A stretch of DNA of 64,000 nucleotides from Acidicapsa acidisoli (GTDB taxonomy: Bacteria > Acidobacteriota > Terriglobia > Terriglobales > Acidobacteriaceae), in NCBI RefSeq assembly GCF_025685625.1, contig NZ_JAGSYI010000001.1, positions 620,001-684,000 of the forward strand, read 5' to 3'. The notes beneath the pieces are model-generated. The model saw only the letters and a list, made by a program, of their open reading frames with translations, was not told the DNA's origin and searched no databases. Of this stretch, positions 27,726 through 37,368 are shown in pieces (position 1 is the first letter of the stretch; every line of letters begins with the position of its first letter). Both the position numbers and the translations under genes were made by a program.

Positions 27726-28232
27726 TCAGAATCCGCCCAGCAGCCACATCCCCAAACCCGTCACCGCGCTCGTCGCTGGCTCCCGTCCCGGAACCACCGT
27801 CGGCCACCAACCCGACCGGAAGCCGAAGTAGCGCACCGTAAAAAACACCGCGATGCCGACCACGAACAGCAAGAGCAGCGCCCCAGCCCATTTCAGCCGC
27901 TCCGTCGCCGCATCCCGTGGCCGCACCCGCGCCCGGCCCACATTGGCGGCAAACTCGATCCAGTTGCGGTCGTCATCATGCAGCTCACCGGAAGCCGCAT
28001 ACGCCCGCTGGAAGCGCGTAACCCAGTCCATTTCATCCAGACCGAGGACGTTCACATAGCCCCGAACGATGCCCTTGTTCAGAATGCCGCCGGGAAGCAC
28101 ACGAAACTGGTTCTCCTCCAGCGCCACCAGGTGCCGCTGGCTGATCTTGGTGATCTCGGTAATCCTTTCGAGCGCAATGCCGCGGTTCAACCGCTCCATC
28201 CGCAACTCTTCGCCAAAGCTACCCGTGCTCAT
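27726..28232 (-). CDS. RodZ-like helix-turn-helix membrane protein
   Basis: 168 residues from the ATG at 28232. An N-terminal Cro/RodZ-type HTH_25 domain (about 5-75: FGEELRMERLNRGIALERITEITKI, then KGIVRGYVNVLGL) is followed by a basic linker and one membrane helix at about 114-134 (WAGALLLLFVVGIAVFF). RodZ links MreB filaments to the cell wall. The short periplasmic tail here lacks the usual DUF4115 domain, so this is a reduced RodZ-type protein. The frame also allows a start 13 codons upstream. Confidence 0.85.
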   Translation of the reverse strand: MSTGSFGEELRMERLNRGIALERITEITKISQRHLVALEENQFRVLPGGILNKGIVRGYVNVLGLDEMDWVTRFQRAYAASGELHDDDRNWIEFAANVGRARVRPRDAATERLKWAGALLLLFVVGIAVFFTVRYFGFRSGWWPTVVPGREPATSAVTGLGMWLLGGF

Positions 28233-28549
28233 CACAAAACAGGGACACTTTCCCAAAAAAGATTTCCACAATCAAGATAAAACCTATTCGCCACCCAGGT
28301 CAAAATCAAGTTGTTGCGCTTGTTTTCTTTTCATATACCTGCGATTGCGCGTTCAATCTGGGAAAATGACACCCCGGCTCGACCAAATCAGGGAACAATA
28401 TCTCATTAAATTCGTTGCCGCAATATTCCTTTACCGCTCCGCATTTCAACCCTCCGGCGTCGCTCCCCATCCGCCTGATACCCTTTTCTTATAGGTTTCC
28501 ATTCGGCCCCGCCTCATTCAGGAACGAACCGATCCATTACGAACAAACT

Positions 28550-29653
28550 ATGAACAAACTGGTATTCGCTAATCTGATCCATCGCCCCATGCGCTCCGTA
28601 ATCTCGGCCGCTGCGATCGCCATCGAAGTGGTGATGATCATCTCCGTCGCCGCCATCTTCCTCGGCCAGATCGACGGCCAGAAGATCCGCACCAACGGAG
28701 TCGGCGCCGACATGATCGTAGGCCCTCCCAACGCCAGCTTCATCAACGCCCTTGGGGGTGCGCCAATTCCGGCGAAAAATGTCGAAGCCCTGCGCAAACT
28801 GCCTCACATCGCCATCGCTTCGCCGGTAATTCAGAAGACCAGCCTCGGCAGTTCACTGGAGATTCTCTACGGCATCGACTACCCCAGTTTCAACGCCTTG
28901 CGTCCCTTCGTCTTCCTCCAGGGCGGCCCATTTCAAGGGCCTAATGACGTGATCGTCGATGACGTCTTCGCCGCCCCCGGCGCGGGATACCATGTCGGCG
29001 ATACGATTCAGGTCCTCGGCCATCCCTTCCGCATCTGCGGCATCGTCGAAAGCGGCAAAGGCGGGCGAAAAATGTTTCAGATCCAGACGCTCGGCGACCT
29101 GATCGGCTCCGAAGGCAAAGCCTCGCTCTTCTTCATCAAGAGCGACGATGAAGCGAATCAGGAAGCAATCCGGAAGGAAATCCTGAGCACGCCGGGCTTC
29201 CAGAACTACCAGATCTGGACCATGCACGAGTGGCTCTCTTTAATGACGCCAGATCACATTCCCGGATTCGATATAGCTCTTAATGTGGTCACTCTGATTG
29301 CAACCCTCGTCGGCTTCCTGGTCATCTTTCTGTCGATGTACACCGCGATCCTCGAACGCACCCGTGAAATCGGGATTCTCAAGTCCATGGGCGCATCCAA
29401 GACCGCAATCGTCGGCATGGTCCTGCGGGAATCGGCCATGATGGCCGTCGTGGGCATAGCAGCTGGCATAGCACTGACCTATGCGATCCACTCCGCCCTG
29501 GCCCACAAATTCCCCTCGTTGTTCTTCGAAATCACCTCCGACTGGACGGTGAAAGCCGCCATCATCGCCTTCCTCGGAGCAGTCCTCGGAGCTGCCTACC
29601 CGGCATTCATGGCCGCCCGCAAAGACCCCATCGACGCCCTGTCGTACGAATAA
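28550..29653 (+). CDS. ABC transporter permease of the FtsX/MacB type
   Basis: 367 residues. A first membrane helix (about 15-40: SVISAAAIAIEVVMIISVAAIF), a large extracytoplasmic MacB-type domain (about 45-240), then three helices (about 245-360) with the FtsX signature ERTREIGILKSMGASKTAIVGMVL. The layout resembles DevC/LolE-type permeases. No ATP-binding subunit gene is adjacent, so its ATPase must be encoded elsewhere. The ATG at 28550 is chosen because homology starts at MNKLVFANL; an upstream in-frame ATG adds unlike residues. Confidence 0.88.
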   Translation: MNKLVFANLIHRPMRSVISAAAIAIEVVMIISVAAIFLGQIDGQKIRTNGVGADMIVGPPNASFINALGGAPIPAKNVEALRKLPHIAIASPVIQKTSLGSSLEILYGIDYPSFNALRPFVFLQGGPFQGPNDVIVDDVFAAPGAGYHVGDTIQVLGHPFRICGIVESGKGGRKMFQIQTLGDLIGSEGKASLFFIKSDDEANQEAIRKEILSTPGFQNYQIWTMHEWLSLMTPDHIPGFDIALNVVTLIATLVGFLVIFLSMYTAILERTREIGILKSMGASKTAIVGMVLRESAMMAVVGIAAGIALTYAIHSALAHKFPSLFFEITSDWTVKAAIIAFLGAVLGAAYPAFMAARKDPIDALSYE

Positions 29654-29736
29654 CTCTTGCGCACACAAAAGGGCCAGTGCGATCGCATTGGCCCTTCCCT
29701 CTCCCGGCAGCCAGCCGCCAATTCCTTATTTCGGTA

Positions 29737-29837
29737 GTGGGTCAGTTTGAACGGTACGGGCTTTAGCCCGTACATTAAGTCCTGCAATATCGGGGGGCTT
29801 TAGCCCCTGAGGGTTGGCCTCTTTTCAAATTGACCAC
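29737..29837. repeat. REP/MITE-like palindromic element, family A copy 1
   Basis: The outer near-inverted repeats are GTGGGTCAGTTTGA (29737-29750) and the complement of GTGGTCAATTTGA (29825-29837). Inside are two hairpins with TT loops: 9-bp arms at 29754-29773 and 6-bp arms at 29794-29807, the latter followed by TGAGGG. A similar element lies at 37841-37947. Confidence 0.65.
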
Positions 29838-29842
29838 CACCT

Positions 29843-30664
29843 TTACTTCGGAAACATCGCAGTCATCTCGCGTAAGCTCGGCGCATCGTCGCCAAATGTA
29901 AAAGTCCCCTGCTCCCGCATCTCTTTGGTGGCGCGCAGCAGCGCACCATAAGCGGCGCGGGCAAGAGCGCTGCCCACACTCAGCCGCCTCACGCCCATGG
30001 CCGAGGCCTCTGCCACGCTTAGCTGAATCCCCTTGAATCCGACCAGCACATTCACCGGCCGATCGACTGATTTGATTACAGCCGCAATCTCATCATGGCT
30101 CGTCAGCCCAGGTGCATACAGAACATCCGCGCCCGCTTCCTGATACGCCTGCAGCCTGCGAATCGTACCTGCAAGGTCTGGACGCCCGTACAGATAATTC
30201 TCCGCCCGGGCAGTCAGCGTAAATGCGAAAGGCAGACCCCGCACAGCCTCTGCCGCAGCTCGAATCCGATCCGCCGCAAAGTCTTCCGCATAGATCGGAT
30301 CGTCCGCCCGCCCGGTCGCATCTTCGATGGAACCACCCACAGCTCCCGCAGCCGCAACCATTCGTATCGTTTCCGCGGCAACCTCCGGCGGGTCCCCAAA
30401 ACCATTCTCAAGATCGGCGCTCACCGGCAGATCCGTGGCCTCGGAAATCTCAGCTACATGCCCGATCATCGCCTCGCGGCCAACTGCGCCGTCTCGCCTC
30501 CCGATCGAAAAAGCGTAGCCCGCGCTGGTCGTGGCCAGAGCCTCAAAGCCCAATCCGGCCAACACCCGGGCCGTACCCACATCCCATGGGTTAGGAATGA
30601 CAAACGCACCACTGCGCTGATGCAGCGCGCGGAAGACCAGTCCTTTTTCATCCTGCGTCGACAT
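29843..30664 (-). CDS. Isocitrate lyase/PEP mutase family protein
   Basis: 273 residues of the PEP mutase/2-methylisocitrate lyase superfamily (TIM barrel). Visible: FVIPNPWDVGTARVL, the metal-binding DLENGFGDPP, GGSIEDATG and FTLTARAENYLYG. The canonical KKCGH loop of isocitrate lyase is absent, so the reaction is probably cleavage or formation of a C-C or P-C bond in an unknown small acid, typical of this uncharacterised oxaloacetate-hydrolase-like branch. It begins 6 nt after the NIPSNAP gene and forms an operon with it. Confidence 0.88.
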   Translation of the reverse strand: MSTQDEKGLVFRALHQRSGAFVIPNPWDVGTARVLAGLGFEALATTSAGYAFSIGRRDGAVGREAMIGHVAEISEATDLPVSADLENGFGDPPEVAAETIRMVAAAGAVGGSIEDATGRADDPIYAEDFAADRIRAAAEAVRGLPFAFTLTARAENYLYGRPDLAGTIRRLQAYQEAGADVLYAPGLTSHDEIAAVIKSVDRPVNVLVGFKGIQLSVAEASAMGVRRLSVGSALARAAYGALLRATKEMREQGTFTFGDDAPSLREMTAMFPK

Positions 30665-30670
30665 ACAGAG

Positions 30671-31156
30671 TCATCCTTTCTCCGAAGAAATTGCAGCAAT
30701 TCCAAACGTCCCATCGACTACTTCCACAAAGTTTCTCTCTTCGCGAAGAATCAGGCGATTGGCCTGCGCCATGGCAAAATTCGCTCGCGCTTCCGGATCT
30801 GCCCTGAGCCGCGCCCGGTACGCCTCATAAGTCGACAGGCTATCGAAGGCAATCAATCCCCAAGCCACATCATTCGTCCCCTCATAGGGAAGAAAATATC
30901 CGACAAGTTCGCCGCCGCAACGGGGAATGATGCGCCCCCAGTTCTCGGCATACTTTTGGAACTTATCCCGTTGAAACGGATCGATCTGGTAGCGAATAAC
31001 GCAGGTAATCTTCATTCCTCTCCTCTTCTGTGACAAGTCCTGAGCCGGATCTGCAAATACGCTTCCAGCAGGGGTCAGCAACACACTGGAAGCAACCGCT
31101 CCCACAATGGCTTCGCGGCGAGTGACGGAATGCACAACCGGTCTCGGGAATCGCAT
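30671..31156 (-). CDS. NIPSNAP-family protein with Tat-like N terminus
   Basis: 161 residues from the ATG at 31156. Residues 1-40 resemble a Tat signal ([17 protein letters not shown] then PAGSVFADP). The C-terminal 114 residues form a NIPSNAP alpha/beta-barrel domain ([19 protein letters not shown]). An internal ATG at 31015, just before this domain, has a strong GGAGAGGA Shine-Dalgarno and would give the usual cytoplasmic form. Either start, or both, may be used. Co-transcribed with the PEP-mutase-like gene; a divergent ArsR-type regulator starts about 50 nt upstream of the longer start. Confidence 0.8.
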   Translation of the reverse strand: MRFPRPVVHSVTRREAIVGAVASSVLLTPAGSVFADPAQDLSQKRRGMKITCVIRYQIDPFQRDKFQKYAENWGRIIPRCGGELVGYFLPYEGTNDVAWGLIAFDSLSTYEAYRARLRADPEARANFAMAQANRLILREERNFVEVVDGTFGIAAISSEKG

Positions 31157-31207
31157 GAGGAAAGTATGCCTCTTTTCCAACATCAATACTTCGTTTATCG
31201 TCACATC

Positions 31208-31990
31208 ATGGATGCGAACTTGAGACCCACGACTCATACAAGAACCAGTACAAGACTCAGAAGCACGAATATCAGTCCCGTAAGCGACGTCGCACTCTCC
31301 CGTCTCGCGGCAGCCATCGGCGAACCATCCAGGGCGCGCATCCTCTGTTGCCTGTTGGACGGTCACGCACGCACCAGCACCGAACTCGCGACGGTGGCCG
31401 AGGTCAGCCCTTCCACCGCAAGCGTACACCTCAACCGCCTAATGGCCGAGCGACTGATAAAACTGCTTGTTCAGGGGAAGCACCGTTACTACAGCCTCGA
31501 AGGAGCCGACGTGGCCAGCGCGCTCGAAGCACTCATGGTAGTAGCCGGAGGGTCGCGGCCTCAGTACGCTCCAACCACGCCTGTTCCCCTGCGCTATGCC
31601 CGCACCTGCTACGACCACATGGCAGGCACGGTTGCAGTCTCTCTCCACTCTCGCTTCGTCAATTCAGGCTGGATCATCCAAGCCTCCGAGCAATCAGGTT
31701 CAAAGCCCGAAGATGCGCTCGACCTGACATCCGCCGGAAACAAGGCCTTCGAAGCTCTGGGAATCGACATCGCAGCAACCCGAAGCCTGCGCCGCCGATT
31801 CGCCTATGCGTGCGTGGATTGGAGCGAGCGAAAGCCTCACATCGGGGGCGCGCTCGGCGCTGCTCTTCTGCAAACGGCTTTGCAGCGAAAGTGGGTCACG
31901 CGCGACCTCGATAGCCGAGCCCTGAATGTCACCCGGCTCGGCCAGCGCGAACTATCAGCCCGCTTCGGGATTCAATCAGCAGCCAGTTAG
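31208..31990 (+). CDS. ArsR-family transcriptional regulator
   Basis: 260 residues from the ATG at 31208; other starts are possible because no good Shine-Dalgarno is visible. An ArsR-type winged helix lies at about 30-105 ([40 protein letters not shown]). It is followed by a long C-terminal region with a CYDHMAG segment, as in the longer ArsR proteins of soil bacteria. Metal-binding Cys of classical ArsR are absent. Divergent from the NIPSNAP/PEP-mutase operon, which it probably controls. Confidence 0.88.
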   Translation: MDANLRPTTHTRTSTRLRSTNISPVSDVALSRLAAAIGEPSRARILCCLLDGHARTSTELATVAEVSPSTASVHLNRLMAERLIKLLVQGKHRYYSLEGADVASALEALMVVAGGSRPQYAPTTPVPLRYARTCYDHMAGTVAVSLHSRFVNSGWIIQASEQSGSKPEDALDLTSAGNKAFEALGIDIAATRSLRRRFAYACVDWSERKPHIGGALGAALLQTALQRKWVTRDLDSRALNVTRLGQRELSARFGIQSAAS

Positions 31991-32163
31991 TAGCTCCGCA
32001 AGCCTCAATAGCCCGGATCAATTCCGCCTCATAGGCCCGCTCAGAATCCGGCTTTAATCCAGTTTGACCCGACATGTTCGCTTGTATACTCGCCATGAAG
32101 CCCCATACTCGATACATTTTGGATAGACCAGCTTGACCGCTGCTGCAGGAGATCCCGCTTCTG

Positions 32164-33753
32164 ATGACCCCGAAACGCCTCGCGTACACACTGTGGATCA
32201 TCCTGATTGCGCTCTTCGCCGCTGCGCACGCGTGGCACCTCCGCGCCGATTTCCCCAACTTTTCCCCTTGGCAGGACTGGTCCAAGTACACCGACGAGGG
32301 CTGGTACGGCAACGCCGCCATCCGCTCCCATCTTTTTCACAACTGGTACGTCCCAGGCGACTTCAACCCCGCGCCCGCCGTCCCCGTCTGGCCTTTTCTG
32401 GAGTGGCTGCTCTTCTTTGTCACCGGCGTCACTCCGCAGGCCGTCCGCGCCCTCGCAATCGCCTTCTTTTTCCTGAATCTCTTCCTGAGCTACAAGCTCT
32501 TCCGCGAACGCGGCCCCCGCTGGGTCGGCCTGCTCGCCGTGACGCTCCTCGTCACCAGCCCGTTTCTCTATTGCTTCAGCCGCCTCGCCATCCTCGAGCC
32601 GCTCCTGATGGCGCTCACCCTCGCCGCCATGAACCTCGCCATTCGCCTCCCCCGATACCAGCACAAAGAGGGCGTCTCAGCGTTAATCGGTGTGCTCTTC
32701 ACCGGAATGCTGCTCACCAAGACCACCGCCGTCTTCCTGCTTCCGGCCCTTGCGTGGATCATCATCCTGCCCTTCTGGGACCGCAAACGCAAGCTCCTGC
32801 GCCTGCTCGTCGCCGCCGGAGGAGCCGCAGCCATCTCATTCAGCCTGTGGATGCTCCTCGTCGTCAGCTACGATCTTTTTGCGGACTACAAATATCTCTT
32901 TTTCGTGAACGCCTACGAAAAACCCCACGACCTTTACGGCCATTTCATGAGCTTCTGGTGGTCCTTCCACGGCGGCCTCTGGGTCGACCTCGTTCTCATT
33001 CCTCTCGCCGGGCTGCTCATTCTCGCCGCTCTCTATACCCGCATCCGCATCCGGGCCCGAAACTGGCGGCCAAACTGGACCGCCGGTCTCTGGCGCGATC
33101 CGCTCTTCTCCGGCTCCGTCGTCGCCGTCGCCGGTTACATCGGCTTCATGACCTATCAGAACCATCCCCAGCCGCGCTACTTTGTCGTCGTTGGCTTCTT
33201 CTGCTTCTTCATTGTCGTCCGCGTCACCGCGCAGCTTTTGTATCAGGAAACGCTGGCCCGCAAGTGTGGCCTTGCAATCCTCGGAGTCGTCGTTGTCACC
33301 GCGACCGTCAACGGCATCTGGACCCTGCGCTATGTCTTCCATCCCGAGTACACGTGGGTCACCGCCGCGCAAAACCTCACTCGCTACATCGACGAGCATC
33401 CCAACGGCAAACGCCTGCTGGTCTCAATCAGCGGCGATGAAATCACCCTGATCTCCCATCTGCCAACTCTGTGCGATGATTTCGGAACGATGGACCTGCC
33501 CTCCAAGATGGCTCTCTACCAGCCCGGCTGGTACGCCGCCTGGAACGACCTGGACCCCGGCACACTCCAGGATCTCCACGTCCACTACTCGCTCGAACAG
33601 GTCGCCGGATTTCCCGCCTTCGACGACCCGGAACGCAACGTACTGTACCTATTCAAACTCCACCCACTGCCCAACGGAAAATCGCGCGCCGAAGGCGACT
33701 GGAGCCTGCGAGTCGCTTTGCCCGGAGACAAAATCGACATCCCAATCGAGTAA
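32164..33753 (+). CDS. GT39-like polytopic membrane glycosyltransferase
   Basis: 529 residues with about ten to twelve hydrophobic segments. The first extracytoplasmic loop has YTDEGWYGNAA, the acidic motif seen in GT39/ArnT/PMT-type enzymes that use polyprenyl-phosphate sugars. The soluble C-terminal part (about 400-529) resembles the periplasmic tail of these proteins. It would glycosylate a lipid or protein on the outer face of the inner membrane; the acceptor is unknown. The start follows AGGAG by about 12 nt. Confidence 0.8.
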   Translation: MTPKRLAYTLWIILIALFAAAHAWHLRADFPNFSPWQDWSKYTDEGWYGNAAIRSHLFHNWYVPGDFNPAPAVPVWPFLEWLLFFVTGVTPQAVRALAIAFFFLNLFLSYKLFRERGPRWVGLLAVTLLVTSPFLYCFSRLAILEPLLMALTLAAMNLAIRLPRYQHKEGVSALIGVLFTGMLLTKTTAVFLLPALAWIIILPFWDRKRKLLRLLVAAGGAAAISFSLWMLLVVSYDLFADYKYLFFVNAYEKPHDLYGHFMSFWWSFHGGLWVDLVLIPLAGLLILAALYTRIRIRARNWRPNWTAGLWRDPLFSGSVVAVAGYIGFMTYQNHPQPRYFVVVGFFCFFIVVRVTAQLLYQETLARKCGLAILGVVVVTATVNGIWTLRYVFHPEYTWVTAAQNLTRYIDEHPNGKRLLVSISGDEITLISHLPTLCDDFGTMDLPSKMALYQPGWYAAWNDLDPGTLQDLHVHYSLEQVAGFPAFDDPERNVLYLFKLHPLPNGKSRAEGDWSLRVALPGDKIDIPIE

Positions 33754-33821
33754 TTGTTGATGAAAACAAGATTTAGGTGCCGCAGGTACCGCATCTGGAA
33801 CCTGCGATCTACTGACAGGAA

Positions 33822-35315
33822 CTACCGTCCCAGGTAAACCTTGTATTGCTGCTCAAGCACGCCCGTACTACGCGCCAGCACCAGTTTATCCACATTGAAT
33901 TGATACAGGCTCTGAACCAGGTTGCTCTGCGCACTCTGCAACGTCGACTGCGCCTGCACCAACGGCAGCGTGTCGTCGATCCCCGCATTGAAGCGGTCCG
34001 TCTCATCCGAGAGCGCCTGCGCCGCCAGATCCACGTTGGACCGCGCCACTTTTACCAGTTCCTCAGCCGCCTGCACATCCAGGAGCGCCGAACGAACCTG
34101 CTGATCGATCCGGCCGCGCAAATCTCCCAGTTGCTGATTCACGCCTTCCAATTGCGCCTTGGCCACTTCGGTATCGCCCCGCAGCGTGCCCTCGCGGAAG
34201 ATCGGCACCTGCAGCGTTCCTATCGCCGACAGCGTTCCGTGATACCCAACTCCGTTCACACCCGTAACCCCGTAGTTGCCCTTGAAGGTCAGCGCCGGCA
34301 GCCGCTCCTGCTTGCGCGTGCCCAGCACCATCTTCGCCTCTTGCTGCTGGGCCTGCAGATTCTGGTAATCCTGCCGATTCGCGTAAGCCTCGGTCTTCAG
34401 ATCCTCCGGCGTCCGCGCTGCCAGTTCGCTATACGGATTCGGATCGGTCAGCTCAATCTTCTGCCCTGGCACCAAACCAATCTCCCGCTTCAGCAGAATC
34501 TCCGCCTTCTCGCGCCGGTTCTCGTCGGCCACCACCGTCTGCTGCTGTTGCTGATACTGTACCCGCGCGCGCAGCTCATCCAGATTCGCGACGGTCCCGG
34601 CCTCATGCTTGGCATGAGCCTGGTCAAACAGAACCTTATCCGCATCCATCAACGCTTTTGCGTTCTCAACTTCGCTCTGGTCCGCAATCACCGCCAGGTA
34701 CGCAGTCGCAACCTGCTGCACTACTTCGCCCCGGGCCCGGGTCTTTGCAAAGTAAGCGGCCTTCTCTGCCGCCTTTACCGCTTTGTATCCATCGATCACC
34801 TGCCCGGAAAACAGCGTCTGCTCATAATTGATCTGCCCGGTCGTCACATCCGCCTTGGTGATGAACGATATGTCGCTGAAATCCGTGCCCGGAAACAAAC
34901 CACCGACCTTCTTCAAAAGCCCCGGCCCAAAGCCAAGCGCCGCAAGGTTGTACTCATGCACGCTCGGCCCGCCGCTCACCGTAATCGAGGGCAGAAAGTA
35001 CTGCACCGCCTCTTTCAGATCTCCATGAAACGCCGTCTCATTGAGTTCGGCCTCTTTGAGACCCAGATTGGTGGCGAAACCCCGCTGCACCGCGTCATCC
35101 AGCGACAGCTTCAACACCCCGTCCGTTGCCGGATAGCGCGTGACGCTGCCGTAATACGGGTTGCTCAAGGAGCTCGGATTCGGCGACGGATTTGACGGCA
35201 GTTCCGCCGACTGCGCCCGCAAGACCGGCGCCGCGCCCGATGCAATCAAAATCGCAGCCAACACCGGCACGCCGACCCGCCAAAAATCAGAGATTTGCAG
35301 CCTTTGCACGAACAT
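33822..35315 (-). CDS. TolC-family outer-membrane efflux protein
   Basis: 497 residues. A signal peptide (about 1-35, ending VLRAQS) is followed by two OEP repeats (about 65-270 and 290-490) rich in long helices with Gln/Ala heptads (AYLAVIADQSEVENAKALMDAD). There is no lipobox, as in TolC itself. It forms the outer-membrane channel of a tripartite exporter; the inner-membrane pump and adaptor are not adjacent. A MATE exporter gene lies upstream on the same strand, about 110 nt away, with a hairpin between. Confidence 0.92.
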   Translation of the reverse strand: MFVQRLQISDFWRVGVPVLAAILIASGAAPVLRAQSAELPSNPSPNPSSLSNPYYGSVTRYPATDGVLKLSLDDAVQRGFATNLGLKEAELNETAFHGDLKEAVQYFLPSITVSGGPSVHEYNLAALGFGPGLLKKVGGLFPGTDFSDISFITKADVTTGQINYEQTLFSGQVIDGYKAVKAAEKAAYFAKTRARGEVVQQVATAYLAVIADQSEVENAKALMDADKVLFDQAHAKHEAGTVANLDELRARVQYQQQQQTVVADENRREKAEILLKREIGLVPGQKIELTDPNPYSELAARTPEDLKTEAYANRQDYQNLQAQQQEAKMVLGTRKQERLPALTFKGNYGVTGVNGVGYHGTLSAIGTLQVPIFREGTLRGDTEVAKAQLEGVNQQLGDLRGRIDQQVRSALLDVQAAEELVKVARSNVDLAAQALSDETDRFNAGIDDTLPLVQAQSTLQSAQSNLVQSLYQFNVDKLVLARSTGVLEQQYKVYLGR

Positions 35316-35370
35316 TATTCTCTCAGATGAAGTAACCAGCCCGAGGATTCAATCGATTCAGCATTTTCAA

Positions 35371-35404
35371 GCAGGAAACGAGCTGCGTAAAGCTCGTTCC
35401 CTGC
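35371..35404 (-). terminator. Possible terminator/attenuator hairpin between MATE and tolC-like genes
   Basis: AACGAGCT pairs perfectly with AGCTCGTT around a 6-nt loop, extended by GCAGG/CCTGC with a small mismatch. The minus-strand 3' flank (TTGAAAATG) is only weakly T-rich, so termination may be partial. Confidence 0.4.
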
Positions 35405-35426
35405 AAGAATTCTGCCAGGAACACCC

Positions 35427-36857
35427 TTAAATCCGAATCCGCTTCCACCGCCCCCGCCGAAACAGCACCACACTCGCCCCGGCAATCGCAAACTGCGCAA
35501 TCACAAACGCCACAAACGCACCCTCAACCCCAAAATGCATCGGCACCGCCAGGCACCAGGCCAGCGGAATCTCCAGCACCCAGAAGCCGAAGAAATTCAC
35601 AATCGTCGGAGTAACCGTGTCCCCCGCCCCATTGAAGGCCTGCAGAATCACCATCACATACGCATAGCCCATATTCCCGCAGCTAAATATCCGCAGCGCC
35701 ATCGCCGCAATCGGCACCACGGCAGGATCATGCACAAACAGCCGCACAATCGGCGTCGCGAAGACAATGAAAAAGATCCCCAGTGTCCCCAAAAAGATCA
35801 GGTTGTAAAAACCCGTCCGCCAAACCGCCTGCTCCGCGCGATCCGGCCGCCGAGCGCCAAGATTCTGCCCCACCAGCGTCGCCGCCGCATTGCTCAACCC
35901 CCACGCCGGCAATATAAAGAAAATCACAATGCGAATCGCCACCGTGTAACCGGCAACCGCGGCCCCACCAAAGAGCGAAACAATGCGCACCAGTCCAATC
36001 CAGCTCGCATTCGAAATAGCGAACTGCAAAATACCCGAGAGCGAAACCCGCAAAAGCCTCCAAAGCACAACAAAGTTCAGCCTCAAATGCCGGCCAAGGA
36101 TGTGAATGCGCTCGGTCCCGCGCAGCAGCAGCCAGAACTGCACCAGCACCCCAATGCTCCGTCCGATAAACGTCGCAGTCGCCGCGCCCGTAACCCCCAT
36201 ATGCGGAAACGGCCCCAGCCCAAAGATCAGGCACGGATCAAGCACCAGATTCAGAATGTTCGATACCCATAGCAGCCGCATCGCAACCGAAGCATCACCC
36301 GCTCCCCGAAAGATCGCATTGTTAAGAAACAGCATGATGATCGCGCCACATCCGCCCAAGGCAACGCGCGCATAGCCGGACCCCACCGCGACAATCGCCG
36401 GAGAAGCACCCATCAGCTGCAACAGCCGTGGCGCAAAAAAGCCCGCCGGAATCCCCAGCACCACCGAGATCAGCAGCCCAAGCACAATCGCCTGCACAGC
36501 AGAGATCGCCGCGTCCTCCGGATCTTTCTCTCCAATTCGCCGCGCCACCATCGCCGTAGTCGACAGCGCGACGCCAAGGCCAATCGCAAAGACCAGCGCC
36601 AGAAGCGTCTCCGTAATCCCTACGGTAGCCACAGCATTCGCGCCAAGCCGCCCAACCCAAAACACATCTACAACCGCGAACAGCGATTCCAGCACCATCT
36701 CCAGAACCATCGGAATCGCCAGCAAGAGAATGGAGCGATTCAGGTCGCCAGAGGTAAAGTCCTGGTGCGAGCCGCGCAAAGCCTCTCCCACCGAAGACCA
36801 GAATCCATGCGTCACGCCATCCGGATGCTGCGGCGTAGTTATTTCCGTAGCAGACAT
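35427..36857 (-). CDS. MATE-family multidrug/sodium antiporter
   Basis: 476 residues from the ATG at 36857, with GGAG 6 nt upstream. Twelve predicted membrane helices arranged as two six-helix halves. MATE features: SILLLAIPMVLEMVLESLFAVVDVFWVG near residue 40 and RGAGDASVAMR in the first half, FNGAGDTVTPT in the second half. It exports cationic compounds in exchange for Na+ or H+. The substrate is unknown. Confidence 0.94.
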   Translation of the reverse strand: MSATEITTPQHPDGVTHGFWSSVGEALRGSHQDFTSGDLNRSILLLAIPMVLEMVLESLFAVVDVFWVGRLGANAVATVGITETLLALVFAIGLGVALSTTAMVARRIGEKDPEDAAISAVQAIVLGLLISVVLGIPAGFFAPRLLQLMGASPAIVAVGSGYARVALGGCGAIIMLFLNNAIFRGAGDASVAMRLLWVSNILNLVLDPCLIFGLGPFPHMGVTGAATATFIGRSIGVLVQFWLLLRGTERIHILGRHLRLNFVVLWRLLRVSLSGILQFAISNASWIGLVRIVSLFGGAAVAGYTVAIRIVIFFILPAWGLSNAAATLVGQNLGARRPDRAEQAVWRTGFYNLIFLGTLGIFFIVFATPIVRLFVHDPAVVPIAAMALRIFSCGNMGYAYVMVILQAFNGAGDTVTPTIVNFFGFWVLEIPLAWCLAVPMHFGVEGAFVAFVIAQFAIAGASVVLFRRGRWKRIRI

Positions 36858-37368
36858 AAAGATCTCCACAGCACCATCCAGACGATGGCGCCAGCAGTAG
36901 GGTCACGCTGCCATGCAAAACAAAATGTGCAGTGCAAGTACCCGAAGTGGAGGTTTCCTCGGGGACCGCAATCAAGCGGCGCAATAGGAAATCAACCCGA
37001 GGGAATCCTTAGCGGCGAGGTCGTACAGCGGCGGGCATCTTCATCGGGGCTCTCCAAAGCGGGGATCCGGCTAATGCCACTAATAGTAGCCTAGAACGAC
37101 GTTAATCGGCTATCTGATTCATTGGCGGTTCTATTTTCACCTGAGCAGAAAAGCACCCCAAAGGCAACGGCGAAACCGAATCGCGCTTCTATACCAAGGA
37201 ACGCATCGGCCCCCGCAATGGCCACACGTTCGGTACGGAACAGGGGCGCTTGGTTTTCGCGATTTCCCTGACTCGCCGGTGACGAAGGAGAATCGCAATG
37301 ACAGTCACCGGACCCTGTCCGTACATCCCCCAAACAGCTCGATAACTCCCCTAATCGAAAGGAACGAG
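36858..37368. other. Intergenic region between the MATE gene and the DUF2383 gene
   Basis: 511 bases, divergent promoter region. No recognisable gene; short frames show no domain. A Shine-Dalgarno (AAAGGA) near the right end belongs to the DUF2383 gene. Confidence 0.5.
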
